A stretch of 64,000 nt of DNA from Acetobacter lambici (GCF_011516885.1 NZ_WOTD01000001.1:370022-434021); one strand, 5' to 3'; positions 36,545 through 46,495 are shown, numbered from the stretch's first letter. Made by a program: numbers and translations. Notes: generated from the letters alone by a model not told the origin.

Positions 36545-37627
36545 ATGACGTCTTCTCCTAGCACCCCTTCCTCCGGCCTCACCTACCGTGATTCCGGCGT
36601 GGACATTGAAGCAGGCGAAGCCCTTGTTGACGCCATTCGCCCCGCCGCCAAAGCCACGGACCGGCCCGGCACCATGGGTGGCCTTGGCGGCTTTGGCGCT
36701 CTGTTCGACCTGAAGGCCGCAGGCTTTACCGACCCTGTTCTGGTCTCCTGCACAGATGGCGTTGGCACCAAGCTGACTGTCGCCATAGATAATGATCTGC
36801 ACGAAACCGTGGGGATCGACCTTGTGGCCATGTGCGTGAACGACCTGATTGTGCAGGGGGCTGAGCCGCTTTTCTTCCTCGACTATTTTGCCACTGGTCG
36901 CCTGTCCGTTGCCTCCGCCGCCAAGGTTGTGCGCGGTATTGCCAAAGGCTGCGAACTCTCCGGCTGCGCCCTTGTGGGTGGCGAAACGGCTGAAATGCCC
37001 GGCATGTATGCCGATGGCCACTACGATCTGGCGGGGTTTTCCGTTGGTGCGGCCGAACGCACGGCCCTGCTGCCAGGAGCTATTGCCGCAGGTGATACGC
37101 TGATCGCGCTCCCCTCCTCCGGCGTGCATTCCAACGGCTTTTCGCTCGTGCGCCGCATTGTGGCCGATGCCCACCTGACATGGACAGACCCCGCAGCCTT
37201 TGCGCCGGGCAACACGCTGGGCGAGGCATTTCTGGAGCCAACCCGCCTGTACGTCCGCCCCGTTCTGGCGCTGCATAAGGCCGGTCTGCTGCACGGTGCG
37301 GCCCATATTACGGGGGGTGGTCTGCCGGGCAACCTGCCACGCGTGCTACCCGATGGGCTGGATGCGGTTATTGATCAGGCGTGGCCCATGCCGCCCGTAT
37401 TCAAGTGGCTGGCCCGCACAGGCAACGTGGACGGGGCTGAAATGCTGCGCGTGTTCAACTGCGGTATTGGCATGATCCTGATCACCCCCGAGCCGGAAAA
37501 AGTTCTGGCCATGCTGGCCGAAGCTGGGGAGGAAGCCTTCCGTATTGGCTCCATTGCAGCCGCGGCAAGCCCGGATGCCAAACCTGAGCTTAAAATGCTG
37601 GCAACTCCGGATTTTCGGGCAGCATGA
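36545..37627 (+). CDS. purM: Phosphoribosylformylglycinamidine cyclo-ligase
   Basis: Purine synthesis step 5 (AIR synthetase), 360 residues. [38 protein letters not shown] and [11 protein letters not shown] are canonical PurM segments, as is [18 protein letters not shown] chose the ATG at 36545; the frame is open to 36491 but the extra residues are not family-like. Its stop overlaps the purN start (ATGA), giving the usual purMN pair. Confidence 0.97.
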   Translation: MTSSPSTPSSGLTYRDSGVDIEAGEALVDAIRPAAKATDRPGTMGGLGGFGALFDLKAAGFTDPVLVSCTDGVGTKLTVAIDNDLHETVGIDLVAMCVNDLIVQGAEPLFFLDYFATGRLSVASAAKVVRGIAKGCELSGCALVGGETAEMPGMYADGHYDLAGFSVGAAERTALLPGAIAAGDTLIALPSSGVHSNGFSLVRRIVADAHLTWTDPAAFAPGNTLGEAFLEPTRLYVRPVLALHKAGLLHGAAHITGGGLPGNLPRVLPDGLDAVIDQAWPMPPVFKWLARTGNVDGAEMLRVFNCGIGMILITPEPEKVLAMLAEAGEEAFRIGSIAAAASPDAKPELKMLATPDFRAA

Positions 37628-38247
37628 GCCCGCTTAAAACGCCTGTTGCCATTTTGCTCAGCGGGCGCGGCAGCAATGCCACGGCCCTGATCAAGGCGGC
37701 GCAGGACCCTGCTTTTCCCGCGCGTATCTGCCTTGTGCTGAGCAACAACCCCGACGCACCGGGGCTGGACATGGCACGTGCGGCGGGCCTGCCTGCCCAG
37801 GCAATAGACCACCGGACTTTTGGCAAGGACCGCGCAGCACACGAACGCGCCATCCATGCCGCTCTGGAAAATGCCGGGGCGCAGGCTGTATGCCTTGCGG
37901 GGTATATGCGCCTGCTGACCCCCTACCTGACCAACGCATGGGCCGGGCGAATGCTGAACATTCACCCCAGCCTGCTACCCTCCTTCCCCGGCCTGCATAC
38001 GCATGAGCGTGCTCTGGCTGCTGGTGTGCGCGTGCATGGCTGCACGGTGCATCTGGTCACCGAGGGTATGGACGAAGGACCTATTCTGGGTCAGGCGGCA
38101 GTCCCTGTTCTGCCCGGAGATACCCCCGATTTACTGGCCGCACGCGTTCTGCAACAGGAGCACGGGCTTTATCCTCTGGCCTTGCAGCACTTTTTAACGC
38201 AAAACCCGGCAACAGCGCCCAACGGCGCCGCGCTTGTGGTGGCATAA
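37624..38247 (+). CDS. purN: Phosphoribosylglycinamide formyltransferase
   Basis: Transfers formyl from 10-formyl-THF to GAR; 207 residues. [16 protein letters not shown] is the phosphate-binding start, the catalytic Asn-His is in [13 protein letters not shown], and [15 protein letters not shown] holds the catalytic Asp. It overlaps purM and is followed 40 bp later by rsmB. Length and motifs are normal. Confidence 0.97.
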   Translation: MSPLKTPVAILLSGRGSNATALIKAAQDPAFPARICLVLSNNPDAPGLDMARAAGLPAQAIDHRTFGKDRAAHERAIHAALENAGAQAVCLAGYMRLLTPYLTNAWAGRMLNIHPSLLPSFPGLHTHERALAAGVRVHGCTVHLVTEGMDEGPILGQAAVPVLPGDTPDLLAARVLQQEHGLYPLALQHFLTQNPATAPNGAALVVA

Positions 38248-38287
38248 GCCACCACCTCCCCTGCTTACCGAACGGTTTTTTGCCCCT

Positions 38288-39610
38288 ATGACCACACCAG
38301 CGCGCCCATCCTCTTCCAAACCGCGTGGCAAGTTCCGCCCTGCCCCCCCGCAGCCCGACCCAACGCGGGATGTGGCGTTTGATATTCTGTGCGGCGTTGT
38401 GGAACACCGCCGTATGCTGGAGAACAGTCTCTCCCGCTCGGCCACCGCCCATCAGGCCGAGGCGCGCGACCGGGCTGCCGCCCACCGTCTGGCGGCAGCA
38501 ACCCTGCGCCACATGGGCACGCTCCGCACGGTGCTGGAACCTTTTTTGAAAAAAGAACCACCAGAACCCGTGCGGGTCGCCCTGATGATGGGTTGCGCGC
38601 AACTGCTGTTTCTGGAAACACCACCCCACGCAGCCGTTGGCACCACAGTCTCCCTGCTGCGCAGGCGCAAGCTGGCCCCCTTTGCCGGGCTGGCCAACGC
38701 CGTATTGCGCCGCGTTGCCACCAGCGGCCCCAGCGTGCTGGAAGGGCTGGACCAGCCCCGGCTGGATATTCCCTCATGGCTATGGACCTCATGGGCAGGG
38801 CTAGGCAAAGGTGTGCCCCGCGCCATTGCGCAGGGCATCAGCCACGAAGCCCCGCTGGACATTACCTTACGCCCCGGCGCACAGGTGCCAGAAGGCGGCA
38901 TAACGCTCCCCAACGGCTCCGTTCGCCTGCCCGCAGGCACCCGGGTTACGGAACTGCCCGGGTATGAGGACGGTGCCTTCTGGGTGCAGGATGCCGCCGC
39001 GACCCTGCCCGCCCGCCTGCTGAACGTACAGGCCAACGAGCAGGTAGCCGATCTGTGCGCAGCACCTGGTGGCAAAACCGCCCAGCTCGCCATAACGGGT
39101 GCGCAGGTCACTGCGGTGGAAAACAACCCCACCCGGCTGCTCCGCCTGAAGGAAAACATGGCCCGCCTTGGTCTGGAGGTCCGTACCTTGCAGGCCGATG
39201 CCGCCACATGGCAGCCCGATGCACCGCTGGATGCCATTTTGCTGGACGCCCCCTGCTCGGCCACCGGCACGGCCCGCCGCCACCCCGATGTGCTGTGGGT
39301 CAAACGCCCACGGGACCTGACCACCCTGACCGCCATGCAGGACAAACTACTGGCCGCGGCAAGGGACATGCTCCGCCCCGGCGGCAGGCTGGTCTATGCC
39401 GTGTGCTCCTTGCAGGAGGAAGAAGGACCAGCCCGCGCCCGTGCCGCACAGGCCATGGGGCTGGTGCCCATGCCTTTCACGCCCGAGGAACTCGCTTTTC
39501 TGCCAGAAGCGCTTACCCCGGAGGGCTGGCTGCGCACCCACCCCGGCCTATGGCTGGACAAGGGCGGTATGGACGGCTTTTTTGCCGCCCGCTTTACCCG
39601 CGCAGCCTGA
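38288..39610 (+). CDS. rsmB: 16S rRNA (cytosine-967-C5) methyltransferase RsmB-type
   Basis: A 440-residue SAM-dependent RNA methyltransferase. The N-terminal NusB-like helical domain (residues about 20-150) precedes the Rossmann domain with the SAM motif LCAAPGGKTAQLA and the catalytic Cys in LDAPCSATGTARRHPD. The second conserved Cys is in VYAVCSLQEEE. ATG at 38288; an in-frame GTG at 38234 overlaps the end of purN and is less likely. The Pro-rich first 25 residues look disordered. Confidence 0.92.
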   Translation: MTTPARPSSSKPRGKFRPAPPQPDPTRDVAFDILCGVVEHRRMLENSLSRSATAHQAEARDRAAAHRLAAATLRHMGTLRTVLEPFLKKEPPEPVRVALMMGCAQLLFLETPPHAAVGTTVSLLRRRKLAPFAGLANAVLRRVATSGPSVLEGLDQPRLDIPSWLWTSWAGLGKGVPRAIAQGISHEAPLDITLRPGAQVPEGGITLPNGSVRLPAGTRVTELPGYEDGAFWVQDAAATLPARLLNVQANEQVADLCAAPGGKTAQLAITGAQVTAVENNPTRLLRLKENMARLGLEVRTLQADAATWQPDAPLDAILLDAPCSATGTARRHPDVLWVKRPRDLTTLTAMQDKLLAAARDMLRPGGRLVYAVCSLQEEEGPARARAAQAMGLVPMPFTPEELAFLPEALTPEGWLRTHPGLWLDKGGMDGFFAARFTRAA

Positions 39611-39704
39611 CCAACTGCCCCCTGTATAGGCAGTTGCCACGTAAAAGCGCGTAAACCATTTTTCTCCAGTTGCGCAGGCGGCTGCTATTGCGGATAAACA
39701 AGGA

Positions 39705-40367
39705 ATGAGTTCTGCATCATTCCCCCTGATTGCCCCAAGTATACTGGCTGCGGATTTTGCGCGGCTGGGAGAAGAAGTGGAAGCCGTGGCCCACGCCGGG
39801 GCGGACTGGATCCATCTGGATGTGATGGACGGCCATTTTGTGCCCAATATTTCGTTCGGGCCAGCCGTGGTCAAGGCCCTGCGCGGGCGCACCACCCTGC
39901 CCTTTGACGTGCACCTGATGATTGCCCCCGTAGACCCCTATCTGGAGGCATTCGCCCAAGCCGGGGCGGACCAGATTCTCATTCACATAGAGGCCGGGCC
40001 ACATACGCACCGCTCGCTCCAGTTGATCCGCCAGCTCGGGGCAAAGCCGGGCATTGTGCTGTGCCCCGCAACACCGGCAGACGCCATTGCCGAGGTCATG
40101 GACCTTGTGGATGTTATTCTGGTCATGACCGTAAACCCCGGCTTTGGTGGCCAGAAGTTTCTGCCAAGCCAGTTGCCCAAAATCTCCCGTATCCGGGACA
40201 TGATCACACGCAGCGGGCGTGACATCCGTCTGGCGGTTGATGGGGGAATAGATGCAAAAACAGCGCCACTGGCAACACAGGCTGGCGCGGATGTGCTGAT
40301 CGCGGGAAGCGCCGTTTACGGCAAGCCAGACTACGGCGCGGCCATTGCATCCCTCCGTCCCGCTTGA
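39705..40367 (+). CDS. rpe: Ribulose-phosphate 3-epimerase
   Basis: Interconverts ribulose-5-P and xylulose-5-P in the pentose phosphate pathway, the main sugar route in acetic acid bacteria. The 220-residue TIM barrel has [52 protein letters not shown] and LAVDGGI, all the metal and substrate motifs. ATG start after AAGGA. Neighbours rsmB and the heparinase gene are on the same strand. Confidence 0.97.
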   Translation: MSSASFPLIAPSILAADFARLGEEVEAVAHAGADWIHLDVMDGHFVPNISFGPAVVKALRGRTTLPFDVHLMIAPVDPYLEAFAQAGADQILIHIEAGPHTHRSLQLIRQLGAKPGIVLCPATPADAIAEVMDLVDVILVMTVNPGFGGQKFLPSQLPKISRIRDMITRSGRDIRLAVDGGIDAKTAPLATQAGADVLIAGSAVYGKPDYGAAIASLRPA

Positions 40368-40468
40368 TCTGCCGCATGGTGGGCACCGTGCAAATGCACC
40401 AAATGCTGTCATAAAGTTCCATTAGAGTAGCGCCTTTAACACCCCAGCTCTGGAGTTACACTCATCTA

Positions 40469-42355
40469 ATGCCCCTACGCCGCTGGACCCGTGCCCCCCG
40501 CCTTGCCTATGCCATGCGCAACCCGCTTGGTGGTTTTGCACGTGTTCCCGCGGCCCCCGCCGTTGTGCTGCGGGACCTGTGGCCGGGCAATGCGACTGTA
40601 GGGGAAAAACTGGTCCGCAACCGGACCGAATTTGAAGGAGTGCCCCGCTCACTCCAGTCCGGCGTATGGGATGACCCGACATGGCCCACGGCTTACCGCC
40701 GGTGGTTACAGGGCTTTGGCTGGTTACAGGACCTACGCGAACTTGGCGCGGAATCCGCACGGATCAAGGCACGCACCCTTGTGGCGCACTGGATCCGCCT
40801 GCCCGCGGCCGAACGCGCGGTTATAGACCCATCCGTAACCGGGGCGCGGCTATGCGCATGGCTTGGCTGTTACGAGTTTTTTGCAGCCTCTGCGGATGAT
40901 GCTTTCCGGCAGAACCTTATGGCCTCCCTTATGATGGAGGCTCGCTCCATCATGGCGCTCATGCCCGATGCCGTTTATGGCTGGCAGGCTTTGTGCGCGC
41001 TCAAGGGGTTGCTGGCTGTTGCGGTCTCCATTCCCGACTACCCGGAGTTTCTGACCCGCTACCTGCGTTTGATTGACGAGGTCATAACCAGCCAGATTCT
41101 GCCCGATGGTGGCCATATTACCCGCAGCCCCGAAGAGCTGTTCCTGACCGTAAAGGAACTGGCCGAAATGCTCTACATTCTTCAGGCCGCGCGCCTGCCA
41201 CTCCCCACAACGCTGGTGGATGCCGCCAACCGCACGGTTCCCGCCCTGCGCGCCATGCGCCATGCTGATGGTGGACTGGCCCTGTTTAATGGTAGCCGCG
41301 AGCGTGACCCGCAACTGGTGGAACTCGTACTCAACCGTGCATCCCGCTCGCGGGTTATGGCAGCGGGCCTGCCCGATAGCGGGTTTGCCCGGCTGAGCAG
41401 TGGTCGCGCGCTGGTTATAGCCGATGCGGCAGCCCCAGCCCCCGCAGGCTTTGACCATACAGCCCATGCGGGCATGCTCTCGTTCGAATTTTCATCCGGC
41501 AAACAGCGGCTGATCGTCAATTGCGGTGCCAGCAGGCAGAAGGGCTGGGCAGAAGCACTCCGCTACCCTGCGGCCCATTCCGTGCTGGAACTTGCGGGCA
41601 TGTCCCCCATGACGTTCGAGACCAACGGCACCACCAGCAGGCCACCACAGGTCAGCCGCACCCACGCCACACAGGATGGCGCGCACTGGCTGGACATGAC
41701 CCATAACGGGTACGAAAGTCAGGGCGGAGGCGTGTACCACCGCCAGCTTTATCTGGGCAAGGACGGCCGGACACTCCGGGGGGAAGAAAAACTGGAAGGG
41801 GCTACGCTGGCCCGCGCGCCCTGTGTGCGCTTCCACCTGCACCCTGACATTATGGTGGAACCAACCGAAAACGGGCACCTGCTGCACAGCGAAGAAGAAA
41901 GCTGGCTCTTCCAATCCGACGGGCAGGTTCGTGTGGAAGAAAGCGTGTATCTGGGGCAGGGCCGCAGAACAACTACGCTCCAGCTTGTCATTACTCCCCC
42001 TCTGCCACCACAGGACGAGGCTCCCCCCGCCCTTTCCCCCGAGGAAAACGCGGAAGAGAATGCGCACCCCGCGCCACCGGATGAGCCAGAGGGCACAGCC
42101 GACACACCCACACCACCCGAGCAGGAACGCACGCTGGAAGCAGCCCCCGCAGCACAGGATAACGTGCCCGATACCAGCATGGACCACCCAGAACCCGAGG
42201 TTACGGAAAGTGCCGTCGATATTGCCCCTAAGGCAAATACGCAGGAGCCTTCCCCCACGCCCCAGAGCACTAGCGCCCTGCCGCCGGCACACCCGCTGGC
42301 GGGGTTACCGCCACCCAAACCAATCCACTGGGCGCTTTCCCTCGTCAATGAGTGA
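40469..42355 (+). CDS. Heparinase II/III family protein with disordered acidic/proline-rich insertion
   Basis: A 628-residue protein with an N-terminal alpha-toroid (about residues 60-320) and C-terminal heparinase II/III beta domain (HTAHAGMLSFEFSSGKQRLIVNCG, AAHSVLELAGM). Related proteins lie near purine genes in many alphaproteobacteria; the substrate is unproven. Between the strand TTLQLVI (about 507) and the final PIHWALSLVNE lies a stretch of about 105 residues rich in Pro, Glu, Ala and Thr. It interrupts the last beta strands and looks disordered. No signal peptide is obvious. Confidence 0.82.
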   Translation: MPLRRWTRAPRLAYAMRNPLGGFARVPAAPAVVLRDLWPGNATVGEKLVRNRTEFEGVPRSLQSGVWDDPTWPTAYRRWLQGFGWLQDLRELGAESARIKARTLVAHWIRLPAAERAVIDPSVTGARLCAWLGCYEFFAASADDAFRQNLMASLMMEARSIMALMPDAVYGWQALCALKGLLAVAVSIPDYPEFLTRYLRLIDEVITSQILPDGGHITRSPEELFLTVKELAEMLYILQAARLPLPTTLVDAANRTVPALRAMRHADGGLALFNGSRERDPQLVELVLNRASRSRVMAAGLPDSGFARLSSGRALVIADAAAPAPAGFDHTAHAGMLSFEFSSGKQRLIVNCGASRQKGWAEALRYPAAHSVLELAGMSPMTFETNGTTSRPPQVSRTHATQDGAHWLDMTHNGYESQGGGVYHRQLYLGKDGRTLRGEEKLEGATLARAPCVRFHLHPDIMVEPTENGHLLHSEEESWLFQSDGQVRVEESVYLGQGRRTTTLQLVITPPLPPQDEAPPALSPEENAEENAHPAPPDEPEGTADTPTPPEQERTLEAAPAAQDNVPDTSMDHPEPEVTESAVDIAPKANTQEPSPTPQSTSALPPAHPLAGLPPPKPIHWALSLVNE

Positions 42356-42490
42356 GGGTGCGGTTGTAACAACACGCGCCTTAGCAAAGGGGAGGTTGCT
42401 CACCGTGCTGCTTTCCGTTGGTGTAAGCCGGAACAACTGACGACAAGCAGGAAGAGAACTGCCGCCAGAAGGCAGGGCAAGGCCATGCAA

Positions 42491-42532
42491 CAATAAGCCC
42501 GCTATGACCAATGGATCATAGCGGGCTTATTG
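42491..42532. terminator. Perfect 17-bp hairpin, bidirectional terminator
   Basis: CAATAAGCCCGCTATGA and its exact complement flank an 8-nt loop, with TTATT at either 3' side. It lies between the convergent heparinase and secreted-protein genes. Confidence 0.75.
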
Positions 42533-42551
42533 CTGATGCCTGCAAGCGCAT

Positions 42552-42587
42552 CCGGGACCGCATGAGTATTCCCCCATGCGGTCCCGG
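42552..42587. terminator. Second perfect hairpin (13 bp)
   Basis: CCGGGACCGCATG and its exact complement with a 10-nt loop, just after the stop of the minus-strand secreted protein. A TCTTTTTT lies further on in the plus direction. It is probably a terminator in one or both directions. Confidence 0.55.
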
Positions 42588-42593
42588 ACCGGT

Positions 42594-43082
42594 TCAGTCT
42601 TTTTTGGCGGGGCTATCCGTAACGGCTTTTTTAGGCACGGGCAAAAAACGGATGCTCAGACGCGACGGAGAGGCCGCAAGACGCCCCCCTGTGCGGATTT
42701 CATCCAGCCGGATACGCACACCTGAGTCATTTTCCATCAGATGCCCGGCAACGCCCTTGCCCACAGTTGTCTCGCCCGAGAGCGACCAGTACGTGCCTGC
42801 AAAATCTTCCAGCCGTTGCAGATTGTAGACCTTGCCCACACTATTGCCGGAGGAAAAACCAATTGCGGCGGCCGAAGCCCCACTGACTTCAAACGGGTAG
42901 TCATGCCCGCCATAAGTCAGCACACCGTTGCCCCATGTATACCCCACCCCCAGATCGGCCGAGCGGGTTTTGAAGGTAACCTCCGCCATGGCAGGGCCGA
43001 GAGCGGTCTCTGCTCCTGCGGGCAAAGCCCATGCGCCGGACAGTGCCAGAGCCGCAAGAAAACGACGGGATGCTAAGCGCAT
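42594..43082 (-). CDS. Hypothetical secreted protein
   Basis: A 162-residue protein with an N-terminal signal peptide (RRFLAALALSGAWALPAGAE). The mature part is beta-rich with GVGYTWGNGVLTYGGHDYPF, VGKVYNLQRLEDFAGTYW and a C-terminal LSIRFL strand. The layout recalls a widespread group of small secreted barrel proteins of proteobacteria, distantly like DUF1134, but I cannot name the family with confidence. The start has AAGGAG eight bases upstream, which decides it over an upstream ATG at 43118. Confidence 0.65.
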   Translation of the reverse strand: MRLASRRFLAALALSGAWALPAGAETALGPAMAEVTFKTRSADLGVGYTWGNGVLTYGGHDYPFEVSGASAAAIGFSSGNSVGKVYNLQRLEDFAGTYWSLSGETTVGKGVAGHLMENDSGVRIRLDEIRTGGRLAASPSRLSIRFLPVPKKAVTDSPAKKD

Positions 43083-43179
43083 CAAAAATGCTCCTTGTAT
43101 TCGGGACCACCAAAACATGGCATAGGGTGTTGCCGCTGCATAGCCTTATTGCTGGCATAGAGGGGAATGGCTGAGCGGC

Positions 43180-43854
43180 TCAGGCGTTCCAGATCGGGTC
43201 TTTGAGCTTTTCCACAAAGGCTGCGTGTACGGCCAGTTCCGCGGCTGTGGGGCAGACTTTTACAACCCTGCGTTCCGCTGGCCCGTCGTACACCACGGCG
43301 GGGGACTGCTCCCCATCCGCCATAAGCCCAAGGCCGTGCTGCCGACCGCCCATAAGTTCCACATACACTTCGGCCAGCAGCTTGCAGTCCAGCAAAGCGT
43401 TGTGGGTTGTGCGGGCGGACAGGTCCACACCAAAACGGCGGCACAGGGCATCCAGACTGTTCGGCATACCGGGAAAACGCTCACGCGCCATATCCAGCGT
43501 ATCGACCATACGCCCCATATCCAGCGGTTTGCGGCCAGCACGTTTGAGCTCGGCATTTAAAAAACCAAAGTCGAACCGGGCGTTATGTGCAATCAGGGCA
43601 TCATCCCCAACAAACGCCAGAAAGTCGCCTGCAACCTCAGCAAATTTTGGCTTACCTACAAGGTCTTCACGCGTAAAGCCGTGCACGCGGCTGGCCTCTT
43701 CGGGCACATCCCGCTCGGGGTCGAGCAGGGTGTGGTAGCTATTGCCCGTTGGCAGGTCACCCACCAGTTCAAGGGCTGCAATTTCAATCACCCTATCCCC
43801 GGTTGCAGGGTCCAGGCCTGTTGTTTCCGTGTCAAACAGGATGGATCGCTTCAT
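43180..43854 (-). CDS. dnaQ: DNA polymerase III epsilon subunit (3'-5' proofreading exonuclease)
   Basis: A 224-residue DEDDh exonuclease: ExoI FDTETTGLDP, ExoII NARFDFGFL and ExoIII THNALLDCKLLAEVY (His and final Asp) are all intact. It proofreads for the replicative polymerase. The start at 43854 overlaps the coaE stop (ATGA), the same coaE-dnaQ pair as in many alphaproteobacteria. A longer upstream extension of the frame lies inside coaE and is not translated. Confidence 0.95.
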   Translation of the reverse strand: MKRSILFDTETTGLDPATGDRVIEIAALELVGDLPTGNSYHTLLDPERDVPEEASRVHGFTREDLVGKPKFAEVAGDFLAFVGDDALIAHNARFDFGFLNAELKRAGRKPLDMGRMVDTLDMARERFPGMPNSLDALCRRFGVDLSARTTHNALLDCKLLAEVYVELMGGRQHGLGLMADGEQSPAVVYDGPAERRVVKVCPTAAELAVHAAFVEKLKDPIWNA

Positions 43855-44438
43855 GCCCTCAAACTCCCGATAAAGCGGCGGACCTGCCGCTCTGTTTCCT
43901 TCATAGACAACCCGGTGCGGATGACGGCGTCCGCCTTTTGCCGCCTGCGGACATCGGGCATCTGACAGGCTATCAGTTTCCGGGCCTGTGTATGAGGCAT
44001 GTTCCGCCGCAACGCCACCCGCCTGCGCTGCACCCATGCTGGCGCTGAGACCACAACCACCCTGTCGCACAGCCGATCCGCCCGTGTTTCAAACAGCAAG
44101 GGAATATCCAGCACAACACAGGCCGCACCCGTTTGGCGGTAGTGCCGCAAAAACCTTGCACGCGCACGGCGCACCAGCGGGTGCATAATGGCTTCCAGTT
44201 TTTTCAGCAGCGCCGGATGGTCCAGCACAGCCTGCCGGAGTGCGGCCCGGTCCAGCCCCCTTTCCGTTACGGCTTTGGGCACCAGCCGCGCTATGGGGGG
44301 CAATGCGGCACCACCGGGAGCCTGTAAGCTATGAACAACCGCATCTGCATCAAACACAGGTAGCCCTGCACGGCGCAGCATGGTGGCAACCGTGCTCTTG
44401 CCCATACCCATGCCGCCGGTCAGGCCCAGTATCCGCAT
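43851..44438 (-). CDS. coaE: Dephospho-CoA kinase
   Basis: Last step of coenzyme A synthesis; 195 residues. P-loop GLTGGMGMGKSTV, DADAVVHSL and the LID-like region with VVVVSAPAWVQRRR are clear. ATG at 44438 is chosen; a TTG two codons upstream is possible. It sits between aroE and dnaQ, overlapping dnaQ. Confidence 0.96.
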   Translation of the reverse strand: MRILGLTGGMGMGKSTVATMLRRAGLPVFDADAVVHSLQAPGGAALPPIARLVPKAVTERGLDRAALRQAVLDHPALLKKLEAIMHPLVRRARARFLRHYRQTGAACVVLDIPLLFETRADRLCDRVVVVSAPAWVQRRRVALRRNMPHTQARKLIACQMPDVRRRQKADAVIRTGLSMKETERQVRRFIGSLRA

Positions 44439-44476
44439 GCTCAAACCCTGCCCTGATCAGAAGGAGTGGACTGTGC

Positions 44477-45346
44477 TCAGAAGCTGTTCAGAACATAGTC
44501 CCGCGTTGCGTCATCCACCTGTGGGTCAACACCAAACCATTCCCTAAAGCCCAGCCGTGCCTGATGCAAAAGCATGCCCAGCCCCCCCACCGTACGCAGG
44601 CCCTGCCCTGTTGCCGCGGCCAGCAGGGGCGTAACGCGGGGCACATAAACAATATCCGCCACGACCAGATGGTCTGATGCATGCACCAAAGAGGGACTGA
44701 ACAACGGGTCTGGTCCCCCCTCCATACCCAGCGAGGTCGTATTGACCAGCAGAGCAAATTCCCCCAGCCGCTGCTCCCACACATGCCATGGCAGCACGTC
44801 CGTACCGGGCAGTGCTGCGGCCAGAGCCTCGGCCCGCTCCTGTGTGCGGTTGGTTATGGCAACCTTGACACCTCTATCCTGCAAGGCGGCAGCCACGGAA
44901 CGCGCGGCACCACCGGCCCCCAGCAACAGGGCGCGGGTCTGTGGCCTTGGGGGCAGGCTGCTGGCTTCCAGACTGGCAACAAACCCGCCACCATCGGTTG
45001 AAAGGCCAAGGATTTTACCATCCTCGCGGAACACAAGCGTGTTCACAGCTCCTGCCCGCCGGGCGGAAGCATCAAGCACATCGGCCAGTTGGTAAGCGGC
45101 CTCCTTGTGGGGAATGGTCACATTGGCACCCCGAAAACCCGCTGCCTGTAACCCCAGCACGGCAGCAACAAAATATTCGGGAGCCGCAGGCAGGGGCACA
45201 TAGGCACCATCTACCCCATAGCGGCGCAGCCAGTAGTTATGCAGCGCAGGTGAACGGGAATGTTCGACCGGCCAGCCAAGTACCCCGGCCAGTCTGGCCT
45301 TGCCAGTAATGATCTGGGGTGCCGGGGTGGGTAAAGATGTGGTCAT
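44477..45346 (-). CDS. aroE: Shikimate 5-dehydrogenase
   Basis: Reduces 3-dehydroshikimate in aromatic amino acid synthesis; 289 residues. VEHSRSPALHNYW and ANVTIPHKEAA (catalytic Lys) bind shikimate; GAGGAARSVAAAL and the NADP motif NRTQERA bind cofactor. GLGMLLHQA at the C-terminus is typical. The start at 45346 overlaps the stop of the amidohydrolase gene (ATGA). The order aroE-coaE-dnaQ is conserved in alphaproteobacteria. Confidence 0.97.
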   Translation of the reverse strand: MTTSLPTPAPQIITGKARLAGVLGWPVEHSRSPALHNYWLRRYGVDGAYVPLPAAPEYFVAAVLGLQAAGFRGANVTIPHKEAAYQLADVLDASARRAGAVNTLVFREDGKILGLSTDGGGFVASLEASSLPPRPQTRALLLGAGGAARSVAAALQDRGVKVAITNRTQERAEALAAALPGTDVLPWHVWEQRLGEFALLVNTTSLGMEGGPDPLFSPSLVHASDHLVVADIVYVPRVTPLLAAATGQGLRTVGGLGMLLHQARLGFREWFGVDPQVDDATRDYVLNSF

Positions 45347-46113
45347 GGCCGCTGTTCGTACCTTGTGCAAAAAATCTGCCATGCTCTGGGGAGCAGGCTG
45401 GCCAGACGAGCGGCCCATTCCGCCTGACCGGCGGGATGGGCGATCAGGTCCTGACGAATTTCAATTTCAATATGCGGCAATACGCGTTGTTCGCCGTGCA
45501 GAGGGATTGTGTAATCCGATGTATCGGTCAGGGCATAGGGTTCATTATCCCCCACGACCAGCCCTTCCGCCCGAAGCAGATCAATCATGATCTGTGCCAG
45601 ACGCGGGTCGTGGTTATGCAGCAGGCCAGCATGCCACGGGCGCTCCTGCCCACGCATGACGGGGGTAAAGCTGTGCAGGGCCACCACTACCACGGGGCGC
45701 CCCTGCGCCAGACGGGCATCGATCTCCTGCGTGATCCGCTGGTGGTAGGGGTGCAGAATGGCCCGTTCACGCCATGCCGCATCCTGCGCACTCAGGTTCT
45801 GATTACGAGGAACCGGTGTGCCATCACTTTGAGTTACAATGGAAGTGGGATGCCCGGGGGCACGGTTACAGTCGATAACCAGACGGGAGTAGACCTGCTC
45901 GATCAGCACGGCAGGCAGGGCGTCGGCCAGTTTGCGGCCCACCCCGTCTATGCCGATATCCCATCCAATATGCCGCGCGCGTTCATCCGCGCTCAGGCCC
46001 AGCCCCTCCAGCGCGGGGGGAATGGCCTGCCCCGCATGGTCACTGACCAGCACAAAAGGCTGGCCTGCATCGCGCCCGTAAACCCTAAAGCTTTCAGCCA
46101 ATGTTTCTGTCAT
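45343..46113 (-). CDS. N-formylglutamate amidohydrolase family protein
   Basis: A 256-residue zinc hydrolase family member (FGase). VLVSDHAGQAIP, DIGIDGVGRKLAD, IDCNRAPG with the conserved Asn-Arg, and VVVALHSFTPVMRG with the metal-site His match PF05013. Without neighbouring hut genes, it need not act in histidine breakdown, and the true substrate is open. It is coupled to aroE by ATGA. Confidence 0.88.
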   Translation of the reverse strand: MTETLAESFRVYGRDAGQPFVLVSDHAGQAIPPALEGLGLSADERARHIGWDIGIDGVGRKLADALPAVLIEQVYSRLVIDCNRAPGHPTSIVTQSDGTPVPRNQNLSAQDAAWRERAILHPYHQRITQEIDARLAQGRPVVVVALHSFTPVMRGQERPWHAGLLHNHDPRLAQIMIDLLRAEGLVVGDNEPYALTDTSDYTIPLHGEQRVLPHIEIEIRQDLIAHPAGQAEWAARLASLLPRAWQIFCTRYEQRP

Positions 46114-46186
46114 CAGGTATCAAGCATTTGCCAGTCTGCGGGGTGGGGTCATACCCGCACCCCAACCAAAGTCTGAAAAAAGCGCC

Positions 46187-46495
46187 TTACTGGGCGGAAG
46201 ACACAATAACAGCCGCCAGATCGGCCTCGGCCCTTACGCGGCCTGCGTCCTCACCACCCAGACCTTCCGCGTCCAGACCGCTGCCATCAAGCGCGTAGAC
46301 CAGATAGGCCGGGTCCGTACCATCGAGCGATTCTTCGCCACCTTCACTGTAGCTGCGGGCTGCCACATATTCTGGCCCACGCATCTTTTCTTCCAGCCGA
46401 CGGACGGCGGTAATCGGGTTTTCTGCCTTGATCACTTCGAGCAGCACATTGGCTGCCGGGTCGATCACTCCAAAAGTTGCAAGTTCGTGAGCCAT
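46187..46495 (-). CDS. Conserved hypothetical small protein
   Basis: A 102-residue soluble, acidic protein starting MAHELATFGVIDPAAN with a short helix-strand pattern (VLLEVIKAENPITAVRRLEEKM). AGGAAAAC precedes the ATG. No signal peptide or membrane segment is seen and I do not recognise the family. It is divergent from argH and transcribed towards the amidohydrolase gene, 73 bp away. Confidence 0.6.
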   Translation of the reverse strand: MAHELATFGVIDPAANVLLEVIKAENPITAVRRLEEKMRGPEYVAARSYSEGGEESLDGTDPAYLVYALDGSGLDAEGLGGEDAGRVRAEADLAAVIVSSAQ

